Notes: generated from the letters alone by a model not told the origin. Counted from the stretch's first letter, positions 1-8,970 are shown. The stretch is 64,000 bases of DNA from an uncultured Anaerolineae bacterium (GCA_905479495.1 CAJQMR010000011.1:124001-188000); one strand, 5' to 3'. A program made the numbers and translations.

Positions 1-36
1 GCGGATAAATCTCTTTTTTCTCTATGTTCTCTGTGG

Positions 37-2697
37 CTAATCTAAAAGGTGGAGGCTGCGGGCGCGGGCGACGGCCTGAGTGCGGTTGTTCACATCCAGT
101 TTGGCGTAGAGCCGCCGGGTGTGAGCTTTGATCGTGTTGAGGGAGAGGACCATCTCGTTGGCGATGTCCCGGTTGGTGCGGCCAGCGGCCAGATGGTGCA
201 GCACGTCCAACTCACGCGGGCTGAGCGGTTGGATGGCAGGATCGGGTTTGACCGTTGCCGGGTCGCAGTGGGTAAGCAAGGTGCGGGCGTATTTGGCCGT
301 GACTGGATTGTTGGCTGCCCGGTGCAGCAGACGGTGCAAGGCGGGGTCGGGCGTTTCAAGGAAGAGGCGCACATAGCCGCCCGGTTCCGCCTGGGTGAGC
401 GTTTGTTGGAAGCGGGGAACGGCCGTATCCATCGCCCCCATCTTGGCCTGTACCAGCGCCTGCAACAGCGAAACGCGCAGCCAGAAGCTTTTGCTCTGCC
501 GCTCCTCAGCAAATTTGCAGAGGACATCCAGCACAGGCAGCACCGCCTCGTATTCACGGATGGCGATGTGGAATTTGGCCAGCAGTAAATAGGCGCCGGG
601 TAGTTCGCGAATCTTTTCGGCCTCATCGTTACTGGTGATGCCCAGGCCATCGGCCCACTGGCGCACCAGGCGCATATCGCCGCGCTGCAAGGCCAGGTCG
701 GCGCGGAAGCTGGAGATGGTGGGGGTTTGAATCTGCTGCTCCAGAGCGACCACCAGCGCTTCGGCAGCGGGCCAATCGTCTAGCGTCAACAGCAGTTGGG
801 CCAGCCCTTCGCGGCTGTAGATGAGCATCTTGTGGTCGCCGCTGCGTTCGGCGCAGGCCAGGGCGCGGCGCAGGTGCGTTTCTGCCTCGCCCAGCCGGTT
901 CCACTCGTAGAGCAGCTTGCCCAGGCCCAGGTGCATAAAACCCACGGCGGGGGAAGGGGCGGCCGCGTGATTGGTCGTGGCGGTGGCCAATCCCCGTTCA
1001 TAAATAGCAAAGGCTTCTTTGAGCTGCGCCTGCCGCTCGTGGGTCTGGCCCCAGTAAAACGTGGCAAACATCACCGCCCACAGGCCGGGATCGTGCGTTG
1101 TGTTTTGGGCCGCTTCGGCAAACGCATCGCGGGCGGCGTCTAGCTCGGCCCGTTGTAAATGAGAAAAACCGAGGTTGATGGCCACTTCGCTGCGCAGCAT
1201 GTGCTGATCTTCCGGCAGTTTGGTCAGTGCCTTGTTGGAAAAGCGAATGTTGATTTCTGTGTCACCAGTAATCATGGCCAGCCGGGCGCGCAAGGCGGAC
1301 CATTCGCCCCAAAGCAAGGCGGTATCCAGCTGATCGCTGATGGCTTCCAGCAGCCGCTTGGCCTGGCTAAAGTCGCCGGTGCGAATGAGCGACCAGATGT
1401 AGAAAAGGGTCAGGCGAGGGTGGGCCGTTTGTCGCGCTTCGGGCAGCGCTTCAACCCATTGGCGCAGGGTGATGCCTTCGCCAAACATGAGCACATCGCG
1501 GGCGACTGTTTCCATGAGGGTGACGGCCAAATCGTAGTCGGCGGCGGCCAGGGCGTGGTCCACGGCGATGAGGGATTGGCCGTTTTCGTGGTACCAGTAG
1601 GCGGCTTTTTGGTGCAGTTGGGCAATGTAATCCGAAGATTTTTGTTGCTGAAGACGGCCGTTCAAAAAATCGCCAAACAAATGGTGGTAACGGTACCAGC
1701 GCCGCTCCACATCCAGCGGCACCAGGAATAAATTGGCCGCTTCAATTTGTTCTAAAAGCTGCTGGCTGGGCTGTCCAGTCAATGCCTCGCACAGATTGGC
1801 GTTGAACTGGCTGAGAACGGCCGTTTGCAGCAAAAATTCCTGAATTTCTGTTGGTTGGCGGCTGAGTACCTGGTCGGCTAAATAATCGACGAGGTAGCGT
1901 TGGTTTCCAGAAAAAGCTTCTGGTAAAGAAACTGATTCTTGCAGGGCGAGGGCAATGAGCTGCAAGCCGGTGACCCAGCCTTCGACCTGCTCGTCGAGCT
2001 GCTCAATTTGGCTGTGGCTGAGCTGCAAGCCCATCGTTTTCTGCAAAAATTGGGCGGCTTCGTCAGGCGTAAAGCGCAAATCGCGGCTGCCGATCCAGTT
2101 GAGTGCGTCCTGGGCGCGCAGCAGGGCCAGCGGCAGGGGCGGTTCGCTGCGGCTGGTGAGGATGAGGTGCAGCTGCACGGGCATGTTTTGCAAAATAAAG
2201 GTGACGGCTTCATGCACGGCGGGGGCGGTGATCAGGTGGTAGTCGTCCAGGACGATAACGGCCGTTTCCGAACCCAACGCCAAATCGTTGAGCAGGGCCG
2301 TCAGGATTGCTTCGCTGTCGTTGTAGCGGTAGGTGGAGGTGAGCCGGGCTAGAGCCGCTTCGCCAATTTCTTCGCGCACGGTGCCGATGGCGGCAAAAAG
2401 ATAGGCCAGAAAACGGGCTTCGTCGTTGTCGTTGGCGTCCAGCGACAGCCAGGCAACAGGGCGCTCCATCTGGGCAATCCATTGGCTGGTCAGGGTGGTT
2501 TTGCCGTAGCCCGCCGGGCCGGTGATGAGGGTGAGCTTGGGTTGGATGGTGCCTTCGGGGGAAACGGCCGTGTTCAAGCGGTCCAGCAAACGCGGGCGCA
2601 CGACGGGATTGGTGCGCAGCCGGGGCAGGGTGAGCTTGGTTTGCAGGAGCGGCCGTTTGGGAGATTCAACTTCAGTTTTAAGGTCCGTTTGTTCCAT
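37..2697 (-). CDS. MalT-like LuxR-family ATP-dependent transcriptional regulator
   Basis: This is a large STAND-type activator of about 886 residues. In the 891-residue reading the N-terminal NTPase has a Walker A motif (GPAGYGKTT, about residues 65-73) and a Walker B-like VIVLDDYH. A long helical TPR-like middle follows, and the last 60 residues form a LuxR-type helix-turn-helix (LSPRELDVLHHLAAG, then NTIKAHTRRLYAKL). Members of this family bind a ligand and ATP and then activate sugar or stress genes; the ligand here is unknown. I chose the ATG at 2697. A GTG at 2712 extends the frame by five codons, but those codons contain a TATAAT (2709-2704), so the longer start would sit in the promoter. 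There is no Shine-Dalgarno sequence, so the mRNA may be leaderless. The gene contains several ACGGCCGT palindromes. Confidence 0.9.
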   Translation of the reverse strand: MEQTDLKTEVESPKRPLLQTKLTLPRLRTNPVVRPRLLDRLNTAVSPEGTIQPKLTLITGPAGYGKTTLTSQWIAQMERPVAWLSLDANDNDEARFLAYLFAAIGTVREEIGEAALARLTSTYRYNDSEAILTALLNDLALGSETAVIVLDDYHLITAPAVHEAVTFILQNMPVQLHLILTSRSEPPLPLALLRAQDALNWIGSRDLRFTPDEAAQFLQKTMGLQLSHSQIEQLDEQVEGWVTGLQLIALALQESVSLPEAFSGNQRYLVDYLADQVLSRQPTEIQEFLLQTAVLSQFNANLCEALTGQPSQQLLEQIEAANLFLVPLDVERRWYRYHHLFGDFLNGRLQQQKSSDYIAQLHQKAAYWYHENGQSLIAVDHALAAADYDLAVTLMETVARDVLMFGEGITLRQWVEALPEARQTAHPRLTLFYIWSLIRTGDFSQAKRLLEAISDQLDTALLWGEWSALRARLAMITGDTEINIRFSNKALTKLPEDQHMLRSEVAINLGFSHLQRAELDAARDAFAEAAQNTTHDPGLWAVMFATFYWGQTHERQAQLKEAFAIYERGLATATTNHAAAPSPAVGFMHLGLGKLLYEWNRLGEAETHLRRALACAERSGDHKMLIYSREGLAQLLLTLDDWPAAEALVVALEQQIQTPTISSFRADLALQRGDMRLVRQWADGLGITSNDEAEKIRELPGAYLLLAKFHIAIREYEAVLPVLDVLCKFAEERQSKSFWLRVSLLQALVQAKMGAMDTAVPRFQQTLTQAEPGGYVRLFLETPDPALHRLLHRAANNPVTAKYARTLLTHCDPATVKPDPAIQPLSPRELDVLHHLAAGRTNRDIANEMVLSLNTIKAHTRRLYAKLDVNNRTQAVARARSLHLLD

Positions 2698-2703
2698 TGG
2701 CGT

Positions 2704-2709
2704 ATTATA
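2704..2709 (-). promoter_or_regulatory. -10 box of the MalT-like regulator gene
   Basis: A perfect TATAAT on the minus strand ends seven bases before the ATG at 2697. No good -35 box is visible at 17 bp. Transcription from this box would start at or next to the ATG, giving a leaderless message, which fits the missing ribosome binding site. Confidence 0.45.
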
Positions 2710-2833
2710 CACCAGTTGCGGAAACGGCCGTTTTTATCCACAATTAAAAGTGGCAAGTTGCATGTGATTTTCTTACTTGCAACCTGCTACTTGCACTCTG
2801 CTTCTAACTGCTTACTGACCTACTGAATACCGA

Positions 2834-3490
2834 TCACCGATCCCGTTTCTGCCAACCTTGGCTGCCAATGAGGGGAACAAAGCGGACGGGAGTGAGGATT
2901 TTGTGGCCGAATTGGCCGTTTGGTTTTCGCCAAACCAGATGCAGCTTTTGCTTTTTTTGCGAACCGACGGGCATGATGAGACGGCCGTTTTCCCCCAACT
3001 GATCCCGCAGTGAAAGGGGCACCGTCGGTCCGGCCGCCGCCACCACAATGGCGTCGTAGGGTGCGGCGTCGGGCCAGCCCAATGTGCCATCCCCCTGGTG
3101 AATCAGAATATTGACATAGCCCAGCTGATTGAGCCTCGTTTTGGCATACTCAACCAGTTCTTCTTTCCGTTCCACGGTGTGTACCTGTTGCACAATTTGG
3201 GCCAAAATGGCCGCCGCATAGCCGGAGCCAGTGCCAATTTCCAGCACGTTGAAATGAGTTTGTAATTTCAGAGCCATTAGCATCAGGGCGACCACGTAGG
3301 GTTGGGAAATGGTTTGTTTGGCGGGCAGCGGCAGCGCGCCGTTGTAGTAGGCGTGTTCCAGATGGGAGTTCGGCACAAACTGCTCGCGGGGGACGGTATT
3401 CATGGCCTGGAGAACGGCCGTATCGCGAATGCCCCGTTTCCGTAAATCTTCTACCATCTCAGCGCGCAGCTTGTCAAAATCAAGTGTCAT
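2834..3490 (-). CDS. pcm: Protein-L-isoaspartate O-methyltransferase
   Basis: This is a 218-residue SAM-dependent methyltransferase that repairs isoaspartyl residues in damaged proteins. The SAM-binding motif I (VLEIGTGSGYAAAIL) begins near residue 82. The family signatures around it are present: REQFVP near 35, then QTISQPYVVALM near 59, and GDGTLGWPDAAPYDAIVV further on. The open frame runs further upstream, but that stretch only shadows the M20 peptidase gene and has no family similarity. The ATG at 3490 gives the normal length. The start overlaps the end of the M20 peptidase gene by 11 bases, so the two are probably cotranscribed and translationally coupled. Confidence 0.93.
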   Translation of the reverse strand: MTLDFDKLRAEMVEDLRKRGIRDTAVLQAMNTVPREQFVPNSHLEHAYYNGALPLPAKQTISQPYVVALMLMALKLQTHFNVLEIGTGSGYAAAILAQIVQQVHTVERKEELVEYAKTRLNQLGYVNILIHQGDGTLGWPDAAPYDAIVVAAAGPTVPLSLRDQLGENGRLIMPVGSQKKQKLHLVWRKPNGQFGHKILTPVRFVPLIGSQGWQKRDR

Positions 3491-4811
3491 TGGTTTGCCC
3501 AAAGCGGGTGAGCAGCTCAAAAATTGCCGCTGTGCCAAAGTCCAGGGCGGCGGCGGGAATGCGCTCATCGGCCGCGTGAATGGTGGCGCTAAAGTTGAAG
3601 TCCGGCGGCAGCTGCATGGGCAAGAAGCCATAAGTCTGGATGCCCAGCCGGGCAAAATGGCGGGCATCGGTGACGGCGGGCAGCACCAGCGGGATGGGCA
3701 CACCGTTGGGATCGGCCTGCCGCAAAATGTCGGCCAGCGTCTCAAACAAGGCCATGTTGGCTGCTGGTGGGCCAGGATCGTGTTGGAGTACCTTGATTTC
3801 CACCTCATTCCCCAGCAAATCGCGCAGCTCGTTGATAAGGTCTTGCGGTTGGTAGCCTGGTAAGAGACGGCCGTCTAGCTGCAAGCTAAGCTCACTGGGA
3901 ATCACGTTAATCTTATGGCCACCCTGCACAATGGTCGGGCTGACCGTGTGGCGCAGCAGCGCATCAAACTGCTGACGCATATCCCCCATTAATTTGAGTG
4001 TTGTGCTGGCCAGCCGGGGATTAAGCACCTGGCGCAAAATCAGGCTGGTGGGGAAGGGAACGTTGGCGGCAATGGCGCTGTACATCGCGCGCACCTCCGG
4101 GGTGATGTGTACCGGCAGGTGTGTTTGGTCCAGCTTGGTAAGAATGTGCCCCAGTTTGGCCATCGCCCCACCTTGAATCGGGCTGGAGCCATGCCCGCCA
4201 GGGCCGCGCATGGTAAGTTCCAGGGAGCAAATCTGTTTTTCCGCCACCATAATCGGATAGAAGGTCTGTCCGGCCAGCTGCATGGTGAAGCCGCCAAATT
4301 CGCCAATGGCAAACTGCACGTTTTCAAACTGCTCAGGATGCGCCTCGACAAGAAATTTTGCGCCGAACTCGCCGCCCACTTCTTCGTCGCTCAAAATGGT
4401 GAGGATAAGGTCGCCGGGTGGGGTGATACCTTCCATTTGCATCTTTAGGAAAGCAGCGACCATCATGGCCACGCCGCCTTTCATGTCCAGCGCACCACGC
4501 CCCCAAATCATGCCATCAATTAACTCGCCGCCGAAGGGGTCTTGCTGCCATGTCTGGTTGGCGGTGGTGACGACATCCACATGGCCTTGCATGAGCAGCG
4601 GCGGGGCGGTGCCATTTCCTGGCAGGCGGGCGATGAGATTCGGCCGTTTTTCGTCTTTGGCCAAAATGGTTGTTTCAACGCCAGCCGCTTGCAGTAGCTC
4701 ATTAATGTATTGGACGCAGGCCAGTTCGTGCCCTGGCGGATTGGTGGTGTTGAAGCGGATGAGATTTTGTAATAGTTCGGACGGCCGTTGGTAAATCGAG
4801 GGGTCAGACAT
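3480..4811 (-). CDS. M20 family metallopeptidase (ArgE/DapE/ACY1-like)
   Basis: This is a 443-residue cytoplasmic zinc amidohydrolase or peptidase. It carries the M20 metal motifs: MQGHVDVV (His77, Asp79), GRGALDMKGG near residue 108 and SDEEVGGEFGA near 150, followed by a dimerisation domain starting around HGSSPIQGG. The family removes N-acyl groups or cleaves dipeptides; the substrate cannot be told from sequence. The DNA just upstream is AT-rich and I see only a weak ribosome binding site before the ATG. The gene overlaps pcm downstream, which suggests a small protein-turnover and repair operon. Confidence 0.9.
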   Translation of the reverse strand: MSDPSIYQRPSELLQNLIRFNTTNPPGHELACVQYINELLQAAGVETTILAKDEKRPNLIARLPGNGTAPPLLMQGHVDVVTTANQTWQQDPFGGELIDGMIWGRGALDMKGGVAMMVAAFLKMQMEGITPPGDLILTILSDEEVGGEFGAKFLVEAHPEQFENVQFAIGEFGGFTMQLAGQTFYPIMVAEKQICSLELTMRGPGGHGSSPIQGGAMAKLGHILTKLDQTHLPVHITPEVRAMYSAIAANVPFPTSLILRQVLNPRLASTTLKLMGDMRQQFDALLRHTVSPTIVQGGHKINVIPSELSLQLDGRLLPGYQPQDLINELRDLLGNEVEIKVLQHDPGPPAANMALFETLADILRQADPNGVPIPLVLPAVTDARHFARLGIQTYGFLPMQLPPDFNFSATIHAADERIPAAALDFGTAAIFELLTRFGQTNDT

Positions 4812-4930
4812 TTTTTCTTCCTGAAATAGGTTTCTTGGTTGGCATCAATTTTGGGAAAATTATAGCAGATTTCTGCTCAAGAACGGTCCAGTTGGGGAGT
4901 AGGTATTTTCCCGTACGGCAAAATTGCTTC

Positions 4931-4959
4931 TTGACAAACTAATTAAATTAGTTTATAAA
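4931..4959 (+). promoter_or_regulatory. Consensus promoter for the MBL hydrolase-TetR-YrdB operon
   Basis: A perfect -35 box TTGACA (4931-4936) is followed by exactly 17 bases and TATAAA (4954-4959). It lies 41 bases upstream of the MBL gene. It is embedded in a large palindrome, so it is a strong promoter expected to be tightly repressed. Confidence 0.85.
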
Positions 4960-4975
4960 CTAATTTAATTAGTTT
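4936..4975. promoter_or_regulatory. Tandem palindromic operator, probably for the TetR-type regulator downstream
   Basis: Bases 4936-4954 and 4957-4975 are two 19-bp AT-rich elements, separated by AT, that are exact reverse complements of each other. Each is itself a near-perfect palindrome of the form AAACTAATT-N-AATTAGTTT. The first covers the promoter spacer and the second starts inside the -10 box, so occupancy would block RNA polymerase. The TetR-type gene at 5695-6255 in the same operon is the obvious candidate repressor. The assignment of repressor to operator is inference. Confidence 0.8.
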
Positions 4976-5000
4976 AGCCGCTAAATTTTAGGAGACCATA

Positions 5001-5717
5001 ATGAAATTAACCCAACACGGAAACAATATGTGGCAGGTCACTCGCTTTGCCTTCTTTAACAACTACCTGGTGCGTGAAGAAGATGGCCTGACCTTGATTG
5101 ATGCCAACATGAGTGGCAGCCAGAAAACGATCATGGCTGCGGCTGAAACAATTGGTTTGCCCATTACCCGCATTACGCTCACCCATGCCCACGGCGACCA
5201 TGTTGGTTCGCTAGATGAGGTGGCGGCGCTGCTACCTGGTGTGGAAGTGGCTTTTACCTCACGCACGGCCGAATTCTTGCAAGGTAACCGCGAACTGAGC
5301 CCAGATGAACCACAGGCCAAACTGCGCGGCAGCTTTATGAACCGTTCCACCAAAGCAACGCGTCTCCTGGAGCCGGGCGATATGCTGGGGTCACTACGCG
5401 TTGTTGCTGCCCCAGGACACACGCCGGACCACATTGCCTTTTGGGATGAGCGGGATGGCACGTTGATTGCCGGGGACGCCTTCCAGACGGCGGCGGGAAC
5501 GGCCGTTGCGGGCATCATGCGCTGGCTGTTTCCTTTCCCGGCAATGGCTACCTGGCACTTACCCACCGCTTTGAAGACAGCGGTGACCCTGCGCAATTTA
5601 AAACCAACCCGGTTGGCTGTGGGGCACGGCCGCGTGTTAGAAAATCCGGTGAACCAGATGGAGCAGGCGATTGAAGAAGCGGAGGCCAAGGTACATGCCC
5701 AAACGAAGATGGCTTAA
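5001..5717 (+). CDS. MBL-fold metallo-hydrolase
   Basis: This is a 238-residue metallo-beta-lactamase-fold hydrolase. The zinc motif THAHGDHVGS puts His62, His64, Asp66 and His67 in place. Later ligands are visible in APGHTPDH, AGDAF and the C-terminal GHGRV. There is no signal peptide, so it acts in the cytoplasm; family members include glyoxalase II-like and lactonase-like enzymes, and the substrate is not evident. AGGAG lies seven bases before the ATG. It is the first gene behind the operator-promoter at 4931-4975 and overlaps the TetR gene by 23 bases, so the TetR protein probably controls its own operon and this enzyme's substrate may be the inducer. Confidence 0.88.
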   Translation: MKLTQHGNNMWQVTRFAFFNNYLVREEDGLTLIDANMSGSQKTIMAAAETIGLPITRITLTHAHGDHVGSLDEVAALLPGVEVAFTSRTAEFLQGNRELSPDEPQAKLRGSFMNRSTKATRLLEPGDMLGSLRVVAAPGHTPDHIAFWDERDGTLIAGDAFQTAAGTAVAGIMRWLFPFPAMATWHLPTALKTAVTLRNLKPTRLAVGHGRVLENPVNQMEQAIEEAEAKVHAQTKMA

Positions 5718-6255
5718 TCGGCAACTGGTCATTGAACGGGCGGCAGAGCTGGTGGATGAGGCGGGTAGCGTTACGGCCGTTAGCCTCACCACCCTGGCAC
5801 AGTCGCTGGAAATTCGTACGCCGTCGCTCTACAACCACGTCGCCAGCCTGGAGGATTTGCAGAATGGTCTGACGGTGTACGGTGCCACGTTGCTGCTGGC
5901 CGACCTGCGGCAGGCGGCGCAAGGATTGGTCGGGCAAGCGGCAATCATGGCTGTGGCCACGGCCTACCGCCAGTTTGCCCACGCACACCCTGGCCTTTAT
6001 CCGCTGACGATTCGCGCCCCAGAGCCAGACGAAGCCGAACTGGTGGTTTTGTCCCAAGAAATGATCCAGCTTTTGCTGCTCATCATGGGGTCGTTGGGCT
6101 TGCAGGGAGATGAGGCCATTCATGCCATTCGTGGGCTGCGGGCCATTTTGCATGGCTTCACCAGCCTGGAGGCGGCAGGTGGGTACAAAATGGCGTTGGA
6201 CCAGGAGGATAGTTTTCGTCGTCTGGTTTCCACTTATCTGGCTGGACTCCTGTAG
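5695..6255 (+). CDS. TetR/AcrR family transcriptional regulator with WHG-type C-terminal domain
   Basis: This is a 186-residue repressor. The N-terminal helix-turn-helix is clear (TTLAQSLEIRTPSLYNHVASLEDL). The C-terminal ligand-binding part, with AHAHPGLYPLTIRAPE, resembles the WHG subfamily of TetR proteins. The ATG at 5695, preceded by GGAGGCCAAGG, gives a normal N-terminus; the upstream ATG at 5671 adds eight residues read from the MBL gene. It overlaps the MBL gene and is followed 11 bases later by the YrdB-like gene. It is the likely ligand of the tandem palindrome at 4936-4975. Confidence 0.88.
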   Translation: MPKRRWLNRQLVIERAAELVDEAGSVTAVSLTTLAQSLEIRTPSLYNHVASLEDLQNGLTVYGATLLLADLRQAAQGLVGQAAIMAVATAYRQFAHAHPGLYPLTIRAPEPDEAELVVLSQEMIQLLLLIMGSLGLQGDEAIHAIRGLRAILHGFTSLEAAGGYKMALDQEDSFRRLVSTYLAGLL

Positions 6256-6266
6256 AGGATAAATCA

Positions 6267-6605
6267 ATGACAATCTTACAAGCAATCAATTTAGGCATAC
6301 GGTTTGTGTTGGAGCTGTGTTTGTTGGCAGCCTTGGGCTATTGGGGTTTTCAATTGGACCAGGGTTTGTTGCTGCGCATCGTGGCTGGGATTGGTGCGCC
6401 GTTGTTGGCGGCGACGGTGTGGGGCATGTTCGTGGCTCCCAAGGCGGCCAATCAGCTGGCTGATCCAGCGCGATTTGGTGTGGAACTGACGTTGTTTGCC
6501 TTGGGGGCTGGGGCGCTGTGGTTGGCGGAACGGCCGTCTCTCGGTGCGGCCCTCCTTATCGCCTACCTCATCAATCGTGGCCTGATGGGCTTATTGGCCA
6601 AGTAG
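6267..6605 (+). CDS. YrdB family membrane protein (DUF2568)
   Basis: This is a 112-residue integral membrane protein with about four hydrophobic segments. It has the family pattern of an N-terminal 'NLGIRFVLELCLLAALGYWGF' region and a later 'FVAPKA' turn between helices. Bacillus YrdB and its relatives have no established function. It is the third gene of the TetR-controlled operon, with AGAGGATAAATC before the ATG. Its stop is 28 bases from the end of the convergent uvrB gene, with no obvious terminator in that gap. Confidence 0.8.
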   Translation: MTILQAINLGIRFVLELCLLAALGYWGFQLDQGLLLRIVAGIGAPLLAATVWGMFVAPKAANQLADPARFGVELTLFALGAGALWLAERPSLGAALLIAYLINRGLMGLLAK

Positions 6606-6633
6606 TTTTACCTGGTCCTGCTCGCCTCACAAG

Positions 6634-8712
6634 TTAATCACCATCGTAGTTGATGCCCGCTTCATCCAGGCGACGTAAACGTTCCCACTCGGGGATGTCG
6701 CCATCGGCTCCGGCTTCTTTAAGCACCATGATTTGCCGCAGTTCGATGATTTGATCGCGCAGCTGGGCTGCTTTCTCGAACTCCAGATTTTGGGCGGCGG
6801 CCTTCATCTGCTTCTCCAGCTCCTTGATCATTTGGTGCAGCTCCGCTTTGGGTAAATCGGCCGTGGTAGTGTAACTGCCTTTGCCCTCAGCCAATGCCGC
6901 TTCCTCTTTGTAATGTTCAGAGATGTCGTCCGTCAGATCGCGCACCAGTTTGCGGATGCTCTTGGGTTCAATGCCGTGTGCTTCATTGTAGGCCTGCTGT
7001 TGCTCACGTCGGGCGTTGGTGGTGTCTAGCGCGGCCTGCATAGAGCGGGTAATCTTGTCGGCGTACATGATTACCTTGCCTTCCACATGCCGTGCCGCCC
7101 GACCAATCGTCTGTGTCAGCGACGTTTCCGAACGCAAAAAGCCCTCTTTATCAGCATCTAAAATGGCGACCAGCGACACTTCAGGCAAGTCTAGCCCTTC
7201 CCGCAGCAGGTTGATGCCCACAACCACATCAAACACGCCCATACGCAGATCGCGCAAAATTTCGGTGCGCTCAATGGTATGCACTTCGGAGTGCAGGTAA
7301 TGGACCTTGACGCCCATTTCTAGCAGGTAATCGCTTAAATCTTCGGCCATGCGTTTGGTGAGCGTGGTGACCAGCACCCGTTCGCCCCGCACCGTGCGCT
7401 TGTTGATTTCGCCCAGCAGATCATCCACTTGCCCTTTGGCGCTGCGTACTTCTACTTCTGGATCCAACACGCCGGTGGGGCGAATGACCTGGTGCACAAT
7501 TTGGTCTGAATGTTCCAATTCGTACGGACCTGGCGTGGCGGTTGTGCAAATCACCTGGTTGATGCGCTGGTCAAATTCGTCAAAGTTGAGCGGACGGTTG
7601 TCCAGGGCGCTGGGCAGGCGGAAACCGTAATCGACCAGCGTTTGCTTGCGGCTGCGATCCCCAGCGTACATGCCGCGCACCTGGGGAATGGTCATGTGGC
7701 TTTCATCCAGGATGAGCAGGTAGTTAGCGGGGAAGTAATCCATCAGCGTCCAGGGCGGTTCACCTTCTTTGCGCTGGTCTAGATGGCGGCTGTAATTTTC
7801 GATGCCCGAGGTGAAGCCGATTTCGCGCAGCATCTCTAAATCGTAGCTGGCGCGCTGCTCGATGCGCTGGGCTTCTAGCAGCATTTTGCGTTCTTTGAAG
7901 TAGGCGATTTGTTCGGTGAGTTCTTCTTCGATGTCGTTGATGGCCTGGGCCAGCTTGGCCTCATCGGTGACAAATTCGCGGGCGGGGAAAATATCGATTT
8001 TGGCCATGTCCAGCAGCACTTCGCCGGTAAGAGCGTCAAATTCGCTGATGCGCTCGACCTCGTCGCCCCAAAACTCGACCGAGTAGGCGGTTTCGGCGTA
8101 GGCGGGGAAGATTTGCAGGGTGTCGCCGCGTACGCGGAAGGTGCCGCGCCGCAGTTCCAAATCGTTGCGATCGTACTGAATGCTGACCAGACTGCGCAGG
8201 AGTGTGTCGCGGCGGTAGGTGCCGCCCCGCTCGATGCCGACGGTGACCTGGCCCCACGTTTCCGGGCTGCCAATGCCGTAGATGCAGGAGACGGAGGCGA
8301 CGATGACGACGTCCTGGCGGCTCATCAGGTTGGCCATGGTTTGCAGGCGTAAACGGCCGATTTCATCATTGATCTGCGTCTCTTTTTCAATAAACAGGTC
8401 ATGGCGCGGCACATACGCTTCTGGTTGATAGTAATCGTAGTAGCTGACAAAGTAGGAGACGGCGTTCTTGGGAAAGAATTCGCGGAACTCGCTGTAAAGC
8501 TGGGCCGCTAGCGTTTTGTTGTGGGCGATGACCAGGGTAGGGCGCTGCGTTTGCTGGATGACGTTGGCCATGGTGAACGTTTTGCCGGTACCAGTTGCGC
8601 CGAGCAGCGTCTGGAACTTGTCGCCGTGCTCCAGCCCTTCGACCAGCTTTTCAATGGCAACAGGTTGGTCCCCCATCGGGGCAAAATCAGATGCAATTTG
8701 GAACTTGGGCAT
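6634..8712 (-). CDS. uvrB: Excinuclease ABC subunit B
   Basis: This is the 692-residue DNA-damage recognition helicase of nucleotide excision repair. Walker A is GATGTGKT (residues 38-45), and the DNA-clamping beta-hairpin is seen as [12 protein letters not shown]. Helicase motifs follow ([43 protein letters not shown]). The C-terminal UVR motif, which binds UvrC, is around [14 protein letters not shown]. Length is normal for the family. It is preceded by an extended -10 promoter and a LexA-type palindrome, so SOS control is likely. The gene has no exact ACGGCCGT, although the window averages one per about 570 bases. Confidence 0.98.
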   Translation of the reverse strand: MPKFQIASDFAPMGDQPVAIEKLVEGLEHGDKFQTLLGATGTGKTFTMANVIQQTQRPTLVIAHNKTLAAQLYSEFREFFPKNAVSYFVSYYDYYQPEAYVPRHDLFIEKETQINDEIGRLRLQTMANLMSRQDVVIVASVSCIYGIGSPETWGQVTVGIERGGTYRRDTLLRSLVSIQYDRNDLELRRGTFRVRGDTLQIFPAYAETAYSVEFWGDEVERISEFDALTGEVLLDMAKIDIFPAREFVTDEAKLAQAINDIEEELTEQIAYFKERKMLLEAQRIEQRASYDLEMLREIGFTSGIENYSRHLDQRKEGEPPWTLMDYFPANYLLILDESHMTIPQVRGMYAGDRSRKQTLVDYGFRLPSALDNRPLNFDEFDQRINQVICTTATPGPYELEHSDQIVHQVIRPTGVLDPEVEVRSAKGQVDDLLGEINKRTVRGERVLVTTLTKRMAEDLSDYLLEMGVKVHYLHSEVHTIERTEILRDLRMGVFDVVVGINLLREGLDLPEVSLVAILDADKEGFLRSETSLTQTIGRAARHVEGKVIMYADKITRSMQAALDTTNARREQQQAYNEAHGIEPKSIRKLVRDLTDDISEHYKEEAALAEGKGSYTTTADLPKAELHQMIKELEKQMKAAAQNLEFEKAAQLRDQIIELRQIMVLKEAGADGDIPEWERLRRLDEAGINYDGD

Positions 8713-8721
8713 TGGGTTCCT

Positions 8722-8775
8722 CTTTTTTTATCTGTAGATGGCGCAGTTTGCGCTTGCAGATGAACGCAGATTGTT
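8722..8775 (-). repeat. Dispersed intergenic repeat, copy in the uvrB leader
   Basis: On the minus strand this reads TCTGCGTTCATCTGCAAGCG followed by CAAACTGCGCCATCTAC and GATAAA. The same string, with small changes, occurs at 12266-12310, and its end (GCGGATAAATCT) also starts the window at base 1. It lies between the promoter and the ATG, so it is in the 5' leader of the uvrB message. Confidence 0.65.
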
Positions 8776-8801
8776 TATTGGCTTCAAATGCCTTTGCTTT
8801 C

Positions 8802-8815
8802 AGAACGTAAGTTCG
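8802..8815. promoter_or_regulatory. Probable LexA (SOS) box upstream of uvrB
   Basis: Read on the uvrB strand, these bases are CGAACTTACGTTCT. This matches the Gram-positive/Bacillus-type LexA consensus CGAAC-N4-GTTCG except for the last base. The site lies about 90 bases upstream of the uvrB start and directly downstream of the candidate -10 box, where LexA binding would block transcription. uvrB is a classic SOS gene, which supports the assignment. Confidence 0.72.
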
Positions 8816-8817
8816 TA

Positions 8818-8826
8818 ATTCTACCA
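8818..8826 (-). promoter_or_regulatory. uvrB: Extended -10 promoter of uvrB
   Basis: On the minus strand the sequence TGGTAGAAT gives an extended -10 element (TGn plus TAGAAT). No good -35 is visible. The LexA-like box begins three bases downstream, at the predicted transcription start. Confidence 0.5.
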
Positions 8827-8901
8827 CAATTTTTAGCAGCAAACGGTGTTTTGGATCTGATTTATGTCCAATTTTCAGGATTGCATTACTTTTGGGGTGT
8901 G

Positions 8902-8966
8902 AGGACTGGCAGTCCTTTGATTTTGTCAGGTGGAACGTTTAACAAATCGGGACTGCCAGCCCTGGT
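8902..8966. repeat. Intergenic inverted repeat between the esterase and uvrB
   Basis: AGGACTGGCAGTCC near the start and GGGACTGCCAGCCC near the end are near-complements, about 40 bases apart. The same words recur at 60765-60822. Confidence 0.65.
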
Positions 8967-8970
8967 TTCA

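Noticed and set aside
49..1731. Long plus-strand open frames inside the MalT-like gene (for example 49-588 and 1159-1731)
   Set aside because: Low-complexity shadows opposite a convincing LuxR/AAA gene; no domain or ribosome binding site.
2834..3808. Longer reading (324 codons) of pcm
   Set aside because: The extra 106 codons lie over the M20 peptidase gene and are a shadow; the ATG at 3490 gives the family length.
5063..5689. 208-codon minus-strand frame opposite the MBL hydrolase
   Set aside because: Antisense shadow of a clear zinc-hydrolase gene; Ser/Arg-rich with no family features.
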